Assembly (NCBI GenBank): GCA_014621425.1
Contig: JAANBB010000277.1
Coordinates: 1-54,424 of the forward strand
Source of the DNA: Cylindrodendrum hubeiense
Lineage: Eukaryota > Ascomycota > Sordariomycetes > Hypocreales > Nectriaceae
DNA: 54,424 bases
Direction of reading: 5' to 3'
Below the pieces are notes generated by a model, which saw only the letters and a program-made list of their open reading frames with translations, had not been told where the DNA came from and searched no databases. The stretch's first letter is position 1. Every line of letters begins with the position of its first letter. Below are positions 46,718 through 54,424 of the stretch, one piece after another. Position numbers and translations under genes: made by a program.

Positions 46718-47358
46718 TCACCTCCCCGACCAGGCAAAGTTGGCGCCCATACCGAGGCCCGACCCCAGACCCGACGGTCCCCGTCCCTCGTTGACCGGTC
46801 GCTTAGCGACAGTTCCCTGCGCCTTAACTCCAGACACGATGCGCTCTAAATTCGTTTCTATCACCACGCCTCCTATGATCATTTCGGACAGTGTAGAGTG
46901 TAACGTCTCAAAGTTGAAGATGAGGTCGAGTTCGCACACATTCTCGAAGAGCCTATCGAGGGCCTCGACGTAGACCTGGATCAGATCGATGAGGGCGAGG
47001 GGCGACTCGGTCGAAGTCGAGATGACGATGAAGAAGAGTGTCGCATAGTGGCGGTACGTCACCAGCGAGGGGACGTCGTTCTGCTCCTCCGACGAGGTAT
47101 GGGATGTGCCCGAGGCGGCGAGTAGAGGAGGCAGCGGGAGGAAGTTGCAGGACCCCGCGGGGCGGTTGGAGACGAGGGTAAAGATCTCGGAGATGAGGCG
47201 TTGCTGGATGCTCGTTTCCTACGTGACAGAGAAAGAGGCGGTTAGGCGCGGAAAGGGAAGAATGTCAGAGCTGGGGACAGCGAGCTCACTAGCTGGGTAT
47301 AGAACTTGGTCAGGCGAGGCTGACCTTGGCCATTGAAGACCAGAAACGCATTAATCAT
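46718..47358 (-). CDS. aps3: AP-3 complex sigma subunit
   Basis: Small subunit of the AP-3 adaptor, which sorts cargo from Golgi or endosomes to the vacuole. Exons are 47290-47358 and 46718-47218; the 71-bp intron has GTGAGC and CGTAG. 189 aa, near the usual 190. The longin-type sigma fold is clear from MINAFLVFNGQGQPRLTKFY at the start, TYRHYATLFFIVISTSTES in the middle and IDLIQVYVEALDRLFENVCELDLIFNFE, the AP sigma signature. The LxD/S-type loop GTSHTSSEEQNDVP before TYRHY is typical of the AP-3 rather than AP-1 or AP-2 form. Only 151 bp separate its stop codon from that of the small membrane protein, so 3' UTRs probably overlap. It diverges from frataxin over 429 bp. Confidence 0.94.
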
Positions 47359-47787
47359 GGTCGAGTAATGAGGTTCGTCATCCCCCAGTTTCGCGTTGCC
47401 AGAGTCGCCGCGGTCAATAGTCGACGATGCGAGCGAGGGTTGACGATGGTGATGGTGGGGCAGCTCTGAGCGATGAGCACACAGCACATGACTGCGGGAG
47501 GTACGTACCAAACCCTGGGTTTTGGCTCCCGAACAGCGCTCGGACCAGTCAAAGACGCCCCAGTTGCAATTGCTTGTGCTACACTTTCAGTGAGCTCCAT
47601 CCGGCGCGGGGAGCTTGATCCATTCCGTTCTCTATTCTAGTTTGTAGTGACGACAATTCAGTAACTTCAACTTCAACACCTCCACGAATGCGATCCAGAG
47701 TCCTACAGTCGCCCTCTTTCCGAATCCAATCGCCTTCGCACCATTGACCTGCTAAATATTCGCATTCCCCGCCGCCTCCTTGCCATC
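47359..47787. promoter_or_regulatory. Divergent promoter region, AP-3 sigma / frataxin
   Basis: 429 bp between divergent start codons, holding both promoters. C/T-rich 5' leader DNA precedes frataxin (about 47680-47785). No specific element was recognised. Confidence 0.5.
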
Positions 47788-48460
47788 ATGTCCCGCCACG
47801 CCGCAAACCAGGCTTCCCGGATGGCTTCAAGAGCCCTCCGAAGCTCCACCACTCTCTGCCGCTCGCCCTTGGCCTCCCGCCTCGCTCCCGCTGCCTCGCG
47901 CGCCCTGGCGCCCCGTGTCGCCGTCTCTTTGCGAAGCTTCTTCTCGACGTCACCTACCCGCGAAAAGGGCATCATGCCCGACACCGAGAATCCCGCCAAA
48001 GCCACGCCTGCGCCCGAGACAACCAGCTTTGCCGTAGTCGAGCTGTCCGACACAGAGTACCACGAGCTCGCCGACGAGTACCTGGATAATGTTGTCGGCA
48101 TATTTGAGGAGCTGCAGGATGCGCGGGGGGACATTGACGTCGAGTTTTCGGTTCGTAGACCTTCTTGCTCACATACAGCAGTTTCGGCTAACCAACGCAA
48201 TGCAGGCCGGCGTCCTCACCATCAGCTACCCCGACATAGGCACCTACGTCATCAACAAGCAGCCCCCAAACAAGCAAATCTGGCTGTCGTCGCCCATCTC
48301 CGGTCCGAAGCGCTACGACTGGTGCCTCAGCGGCGAGAGCCAGGGCGACAAGGAGGACACCGCCCGGGGAAGCTGGGTCTACGGAAGGGACGGCAGCAGT
48401 CTGAGCGAAATCTTCCTCCGCGAACTCGGTGTTGACGTTGACTTGCCAACCGAAGAATAG
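47788..48460 (+). CDS. yfh1: Frataxin, mitochondrial (Yfh1)
   Basis: Mitochondrial matrix iron-binding protein that stimulates the Nfs1-Isu1 cysteine desulfurase complex during Fe-S cluster synthesis. Exons are 47788-48150 and 48206-48460; the 55-bp intron has the unusual donor GTTCGT and a TGCAG acceptor. 205 aa. A basic Arg/Ser-rich presequence occupies about 1-60 (many Arg, no acidic). The frataxin domain (about 80-200) has the acidic first helix [26 protein letters not shown] with iron-binding Asp/Glu, and the family core [29 protein letters not shown]. The second-half motifs GPKRYDW and SLSEIF are also present. The gene converges on an LYR-motif gene (603 bp). Confidence 0.95.
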
Positions 48461-49063
48461 AGGTTTTTTGCTCTAGTAACGGAAGGACATTGGAAATAAT
48501 GGTGGAGAGATGTATGATTTGTGATGCTTGGGGCGTTATGCGGCTTCGCGGCGCTTCTACTGTACTTTTGACTTGCCCTTGCCCTTGCCCTGTATTTTAT
48601 CTCCTGCTAATGCAGAACCATGGCCTCTAGGAGAAAAAGGAAACTCCCGGCTCAGATTGTATTCAAACGCCAACCATATATTTGGACTTGCCGTGTCGTC
48701 CTGATGCGAGTCTCTTCATCCCATCCTAAGCCCAGCAAAAATCTCCCGTAACATTGGTGATACATGTAATACACAAGCCATAGCAAACATCGTGGCCCCT
48801 GTTCCGGCAGGAATTGACCCGTAATCAGCGCAGGCATAGGCCCATAGTCTTGTTGAGCATAGCAACTGTCATGTCATAATGCCAATATCGTGTCTTCATC
48901 TCATGATCGAGAGGGTGCCTGCCAGCTAGTCAGTCATCGTCCACCTCATTTCCTCGCTCGTTCCATTCTCTTAAAGCCAGCATAGCAACATTTCCCGTCC
49001 TCTCATCTCACTTCTCCATTCGCCAACGCTGACAAGGAGGAAAGGAACTGTGTGGCTTCAAAC
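48461..49063. other. Convergent 3' spacer, frataxin / LYR-motif genes
   Basis: About 600 bp between the stop codons. A small (TGCCCT)n-like repeat occurs at about 48574-48592. No open frame with features. Confidence 0.55.
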
Positions 49064-49366
49064 TCACTCTTTCTTGCTCTCGTGAAACGATTTCCTCCAG
49101 CCCTTGTCTGAGTACGCCCGCCGCTGCTGCACCTTCAAGAGGTTTTTAAGAATTGTATGCTCCATACCCCTCTCCCTCGTTGCACATTGGAGAAACCAGA
49201 CGGTGCGCCGGATGCCTTCCCGGTCGAACACAGCGCCGGGCTCCCGGAACGCGGTCCGGAGCTGGTTGCGCGCTATCGCCCGCGCGGGGAACGCGTACTG
49301 CACGCCCTGGAGCAGGCTCCGGTACAGGTTCCGGTAGGCGTGCACGACTTCTATGTTGGCGGCCAT
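49064..49366 (-). CDS. LYR-motif mitochondrial protein
   Basis: LYR-motif proteins are small mitochondrial adaptors that help deliver Fe-S clusters or build respiratory complexes and bind acyl-carrier protein. This one is a single 100-codon exon from the ATG at 49366. The motif is exact: NLYR at 13-16, followed by the arginine-rich helix ARAIARNQLRTAFREPG (about 30-45), and a C-terminal VWFLQCATRERGMEH and KVQQRRAYSDKGWRK. The whole is basic and predicted helical, without a membrane segment. Its exact LYRM subfamily is not settled by eye. It faces frataxin convergently, a possible Fe-S neighbourhood. Confidence 0.85.
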   Translation of the reverse strand: MAANIEVVHAYRNLYRSLLQGVQYAFPARAIARNQLRTAFREPGAVFDREGIRRTVWFLQCATRERGMEHTILKNLLKVQQRRAYSDKGWRKSFHESKKE

Positions 49367-49959
49367 GTTTGCACCAAAGGAAGTTGATGGTCGAGCGTGA
49401 TGGATTGGCGTTGTAGATGTAAGTATGGATCTGATTGAAGCCAGGAGGAGTTTGGGAATGCACGGACCATCCACTTCGAAACTTGTTCGACAACCGCCTT
49501 ACATCACCAATAAGCGACCACACTTGAAGCATATGCTCATGAAAGCAAACCAGATGGTTTATGCTGAGAATGAGACTACCGATAATTGAATACTGCGGTA
49601 TTCCATTTCATGTGTTCGTATCCGGCCGAGAAGCTCTTATTACTTGTATACACACCAGCGAGCACTATCCGTCTGCCCACTCTGAGGCCCAACGCAGTCT
49701 AATGATGTCTCCTTAAGTAAACCCGCCATATCCCTCCTCCTACTTACTGTATGTTGTCATTGAGAGCCGCCTGTGTGCGTATCAAGGCGCAGTCCGTTCA
49801 TCTCTATCTTCAACAGCGCATGCCTCATGTCGCACACTAACCTAATCCAATCCGCCGTTGCCTGTACAGTGATCCCACAGTGGCGACACATTGAGCGTCT
49901 CGTGCGCCATCTATATGCAAAGCTTCTCTCTATTCGATCCAAATGCAAAGGTAGCCACA
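49367..49959. other. Spacer between LYR-motif and sugar-porter genes
   Basis: About 590 bp holding the promoter of the LYR gene and the 3' region of the sugar porter. AT-rich in part. No supported gene. Confidence 0.55.
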
Positions 49960-52487
49960 TTAATCATTGCGGCGGCCATCCTCCTGTTGTCCAAGCGGCG
50001 CATATCGGCCTTGGCTACTGCTACCACTACCCGAGCGGTTTCGCCCAACAACTCGAGATAGCCAACCCCGGACGCTTCGGTCGTCTCCGCCGTTGGTCTG
50101 GATCCCAGACTTGTTGTCGTCGTCGATAGACGGGGGCTCGAGCGATAGGTTGGGGATCGTGGCCGAAGGGGCCAGGAGTCCTCGAGAAGATCCGATGGGG
50201 GAGCCGACTCTAAGCAGCGACCCTGTATCTCCATGCACTGAGGGGGTGCCCATGACGGTGCTGGCATCGCCAAAGAGAGAGCCCATATCCTCGAGACGGA
50301 CACCACAGGTCTCCGGGTAGATGAAGTAGACTTGATAGTCTGTTAGCAACATATCCATATACAAGGAGAATATCACACTTACCAATAACAAAACTGGCCA
50401 CACAGAAGAATGCATGAACAAGATACATCCGCCACTTGATCCACTCCTGAAGAATGGGTGTCATCTCCCCAACCAGCCAGTTCGCAGCCCAGTTGGTAGC
50501 AGTCGAAAGACTCGCTCCCTTGGATCGAATGCTGATGGGCAGAATCTCCGGGGGGTACAGCCAGGGAATGGGCCCCACGAGTAACCAAACGCCGCATTGT
50601 AAATCATGACGAACAAAACGACCAGTCGAGGTGTCCACTTGATATCCAGGTAAAGGAAGTACGAGATGCAGGAAAGCGAGATGGCCATGGCCACTGCACC
50701 CGACATGAGAATGATGCGACGACCCCATCGATCCACCAAGTACCACGGAGGAATAGTAGACATCAGGTACGTAATACCGTTGAAACCAGTCATGAGAACG
50801 GCGTCGTGGCCCACCCAGCCGGCAGACTCGAAGACGTAGGGGGCGTAGTATGAAATGACGTTGATGCCGTTAAGTTGAGCCAATGCTTGTGCGGACATAG
50901 CAATGAAGACTCGGGTCTTGTAACGGCGGAACATATCGGCGTAGGATCGCTCGCCCTCCTGGCGCTGGAGAAGCACATCCATCTTGATCTCGCGGTACTC
51001 ATCACGGGCCTTGGGGTTGTGGATATCACCACCTCCGTAGAGGTTTGCAATGACAACCATGCCCTCCTCATCATGATCATTATCCAGGAGCCATCTGGGC
51101 ACGTCAGTTGGTGGGTTCTACTCATGTCCGGAAGAGGATTTACTGACCGAGGGGACTCGACAATGACAAGACTACCTAGGCCCAGGAGGGCACCCATCAC
51201 GCACTGCATAGACAGGGGGATACGCCACGAATAGTCACTCTCGATGAAGCCGCAGCCATAATCGACCCAGACAGAAGTCGTGTACCCGATAATGTTTCCA
51301 GAAAACTCAATGCAGGCAAGCTTTCCTCGGTTATGAGGGGGGGAGATTTCGGACTGGTAGACGGGCACGATGGTGGATAGCATACCCACGCCGAGACCAG
51401 CAATGATACGGCCGAGCATCATCATGGGCATAGAGGTGGCGAGGGTCTGGAGAACGCCGCCAACAAAGAAGATGCACGAGCCATACAAGATGGTCCTTCG
51501 CCGGCCGATGATGTCTCCAAGGCGACCGACAACCAATGACGAGATAAAGGCACCAATCTCGAGGATAGCAACCATAGTACCTACATAGGCCTTGGAAGGA
51601 TGACCGAAGTAGTCCATGAAGTATGGGCCGCTGGAACAATGGATCAGCAACAATGACTCTGTACGGATGGGGGAGTGAGGGCGTACGTGATAATACCAGA
51701 CATGACTCCTTGATCATAACCGAAGAGGAAAACTCCTAGTGACACAAAGATACTAGTAAAGTACCTAGATGGAAAAGCGACAAGTCAGTAAGGCGAGAGG
51801 CGGAGATGGACGGATAAGCGTGGTCCTTACAGTAGGGCCTTGCCAGTGAGGCCATGGATGGAGCCTGTACGTCCCGACATGATGGCACCGACGCAGCGTT
51901 CGCCGCGAGAAGGACGTCGAGGAGTAAAGTCGGGGACCTCGATAGCCTCCTTATCAATGACGGGGGACCGCGAGTGGGAGCGGCGATGGTGATGGGGATC
52001 GTCTTGGATCCTCACCCGCTTGTGATGCTTCTGGTGTCGACGGTCGACGCCAGCCAACAGCTCCTGTTCGATCTCGTTGGAGAGCTGGAGGCGAAGGGGA
52101 TCGTCGTCGGCGAGCTGCTCGCCAATATCACCTGTATCGGTCCAGGACGACTCGGAGCCGGAGCCGGAGCCGGAGCGACGGCGGCGCTGTTGGGGCCGAG
52201 ATGAGGAAGCGTGGTGATGGTTATCGTGGTTGTGGTCGTGGTCGTGGCCGTGGTCGCCGTCGTTGCGGGACGAGAGCAATGACGTCGACGCAGAATCGGC
52301 GTCGTAGGGAGGGTCGTCGTGGTCAAAACGTGGAGGGAGGGTCCGCAGGGGAATGTTGGAGGGGAGACGAGAAGACTTTTGGGAAGGAATTTTGGAGGAT
52401 TGGGGCTGTTAAGCAGCAGCGCCCGTCTGCACACGATGTGAAGGGTACGGAGAAAACAAGGGAAGGGCGGAGAGAAGGCGAGGTCAT
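49960..52487 (-). CDS. MFS sugar porter with His-rich N-terminal extension, frameshifted
   Basis: 12-TM hexose/sugar:H+ symporter, plasma membrane. Core exons: start-side exon ending at 51831, 51687-51764, 51148-51630, 50383-51094 and 49960-50330; introns 52-66 bp. Landmarks: FGYDQGVMSG in TM1, GRLGDIIGRRR, the PESPR-type VESPR followed by WLL, and the sugar-porter signature around YSWGPIPWLYPPEIL. Within that signature one base appears to be missing in the run at 50570-50576, so frame shifts there; the rest aligns only with a +1 correction. The safest start is the ATG at 51880. However the same frame stays open upstream to about 52405 with a strongly coding-like, His/Asp-rich disordered segment (DHGHDHDHNHDNHHH). 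A possible first exon starts at the ATG at 52487, joined by a weak 43-bp intron (52406-52448), and this is the span given. Sugar specificity is unknown. Confidence 0.82.
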
Positions 52488-54424
52488 CGGCACCTGAAGG
52501 CCAACGGAGACAGGGCAAAAGATGGGGTCGGGTGACGGACCACGGACCGGGGGACGGGGAGGAATCGCAAATCAGGGACTGCCTAACTTTCTGGCTGACG
52601 GCAGAGCCTGGCTGAAGGGACGGTTTGTACCTTGCGGCCTTAGTCAGTTGATGAGACAAGCCAGGTTGTGGTGGTTGAACGGCTCCAGCGCGGGCGTGTC
52701 ACCAGGGCGAGAGATAGAGGCACAGGCACGCACGTCAGTTCTGGGCCAGCTGGGTCGGTACTTGGCAGTGACCTTGCGGACGGGCGTTGGCGTGCCGCGG
52801 TAGGGGCGCCGTGCGCGGGATGCGGGATGCGGGATGGGGATGGGGATAGGGATGGGGACAGCTCCAATGCGATCCAATCCAATAGGGAGGGGGCCGGCGA
52901 GAAGGTCGGTTCCACGCAGGCGGGATAGGATAGGGTCGTCAATCAGGTCAAGTCGGTCGCTTCGACAGGCGCAACGAGATAGGTCGTTCTCTCGGCTGGC
53001 AACCCAGGCAGTCCAGGCCGTCCAGGCAGGCTAGGCGCGGATGGGCAGGGCACGCAGATGACCACTGGCGGGAATGAGACAGGATTCAGTGGACGGGCAC
53101 TCCGTGGGGCGGGAGCATGCGCAAGTGATGCCGAGGCGGGCGGAGGGGAGAGGGTCAGGAGACGCGCGAAGGCAAGGCACGAGATGCAAGATGCAAGATG
53201 TCAAGGCCGGGCGGATACCGCGGCTAGGAAATGATTGACTGAAGGGTGAGGCTGAGGGAGAGATGCGAAGAAGAAGTTGAAGAGTTGAAGAGCAGGTTGC
53301 GCCGGACAGGCCAGGTCGACAACAACTTTCACCACGGATGACGACGGGTCGCGGATTAGGGATTCAGCAGCGCCGCGCCCGCGTCAGATTAGGGGTTGCA
53401 ACGCGTCCCATCTCAATTAACGGGGAGTGCCACCACTGTAGCCGTGGAAATGGCACAGCAGCCCGACTCGCCCAGGGAGCTGGACAGTCAGCCAAGGCCC
53501 CCAAAAGCCCCAAAAGCCCCAAGAGCCGCTCACAGCAGAGCTGACAGCAGAGCTCAGGGGCTCCTGGATCAACCAATCCGTCTCTGCTCTTCCACCTCTA
53601 TGCGCCGTCGTAATTTCTGATCCAGGGGCTCGTTCTGACTGATACTGATAACCAACATGCACTTTACGGGCTGGGTGGAAGCCCACTATTCCCCGTCCTC
53701 CCTTTAAGTTACTGATAGGGTCCACTGCCTACAGTGGAGGGCCGGGGGGCCTAGCGCAACGCAGGTTCAGTGTGGGGTTGGGGTGCCTGGTCGAACTCCT
53801 GAGCTTTGCATTTCACACGGTTGGTCTCTTTCTTGTCTGTCCGACCAGAACAGAGAGCTTGAGATGAATGTTTAAGAGCCAATGGGTCCCCTCATGCTAT
53901 GTCTCAACGTTTAATCTTCTGTAACAGGGTCCCATGAATCACCATCTTCTTCCACCAGTAGGATCCGAAGGTAGTAATAGAATTCTGTGAGAGGTGAGAC
54001 TCCAGAGACACGCATTCAAGAGACGATAAGAGTCAGACACAAAATAATCGGCATCAGTAACTTCACCTTGAATCCAAGTTGCATTAAGTATGCCAGGGTA
54101 TATTCACATGATTTAATCAGGCGCCCTTGGCGGCGACTCGAGACTCGTCGTATTGCAACACACCTGACATCACTCACGCTTCAACCCCAATATATCCAAC
54201 CTGACCTTCCCCGGGTTCGAGCGGATGCCAGGCCAAGCCAAAGCCCCAAACCCCAGATAAATCAATTGATGGGTCAACACGCTGCCATCACGAAGGCAAG
54301 TCACTCCAAAGTACCGCCGTCCGACAGAGTACGATCGAACCCAAAAGGGCCCCAACGCAACGGCGAACGAACGGGCGACGAACGGGGGGCGCAACCCCGG
54401 CGGGCGGGTCCCAGGCGCCCATCG
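52488..54424. other. Gene-free right flank
   Basis: About 1.9 kb without a supported gene. Visible are G-rich GGGATGGGGAT-type (about 52822-52858) and short CAAGATG repeats (about 53183-53200), a CCCCAAAAG repeat (about 53496-53522), and an irregular AT/GC mosaic. No telomere repeat at the end. It probably includes the promoter of the sugar porter. Confidence 0.5.

Noticed and set aside
47703..48200. Minus-strand 165-codon frame opposite frataxin
   Set aside because: Arg/Ala-rich antisense shadow of the frataxin presequence; no domain.
54170..54424. Possible tRNA or telomere signal at the right end (GGGTTCGAG)
   Set aside because: The GGGTTCGAG string resembles a B box, but no matching A box or cloverleaf was found, and there is no TTAGGG array.

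Overview
The window is nuclear DNA of a filamentous ascomycete (Pezizomycotina), most likely a sordariomycete and plausibly Hypocreales. The evidence is short spliceosomal introns (about 43-71 bp, a few longer) with GT(A/R) donors, CTAAC/CTGAC-like branch sites and YAG acceptors, well-separated single genes, and an all-fungal gene set. The species call is inference. I can support 19 protein-coding genes. I saw no tRNA, rRNA, CRISPR array, transposon or telomere.

Layout. 1-4460: gene-poor flank with no supported gene. 4461-7168: 40S ribosomal proteins eS25 (-) and uS7/Rps5 (+) head-to-head over a 297-bp shared promoter, then a GNAT acetyltransferase (-). 8381-9146: a lone secreted NEP1-like (NLP/NPP1) protein gene (-) between two repeat-bearing gene-free stretches. 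12697-18847: a 2,032-aa DOCK-family Rho/Rac exchange factor (+), convergent with an HSPA12-like Hsp70-type ATPase (20206-22169, -). 24965-26944: an unrecognised coiled-coil protein (+). 27484-31256: two secretory-pathway genes in tandem (-), a GT69/CAP59-type mannosyltransferase with a heptapeptide-repeat stem and a membrane-anchored TAP-like S33 peptidase. 32871-35414: an RBR E3 ubiquitin ligase in six exons (+), convergent with a peroxisomal ABCD half transporter (35856-38140, -). 38827-40359: Dph3 (+) and a tiny GPI-anchored-type wall protein (-). 42192-49366: a housekeeping block of cytosolic LeuRS (-), a small membrane protein (+), AP-3 sigma (-), frataxin (+) and an LYR-motif protein (-). 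49960-52487: an MFS sugar porter (-) with a His-rich N-terminal extension and a one-base frameshift. 52488-54424: no gene.

Functions are mostly unrelated core-cell jobs: translation (eS25, uS7, LeuRS, Dph3), trafficking and signalling (AP-3 sigma, DOCK), mitochondrial Fe-S metabolism (frataxin, LYR protein), peroxisomal fatty-acid import and ubiquitination. Accessory genes (NLP, GT69, TAP-like peptidase, small GPI protein, sugar porter) sit among them. Neighbours are mostly divergent or convergent pairs, so several pairs share promoters or 3' regions. I did not find a clear novel multi-gene system. The most unusual items are the microexon and split catalytic codon of the RBR ligase, the frameshifted His-rich sugar porter, the 21-bp repeat that builds the GT69 stem, and recurrent palindromic motifs (GTACTCCGTAC and CCTAGGT-type) in the spacers.
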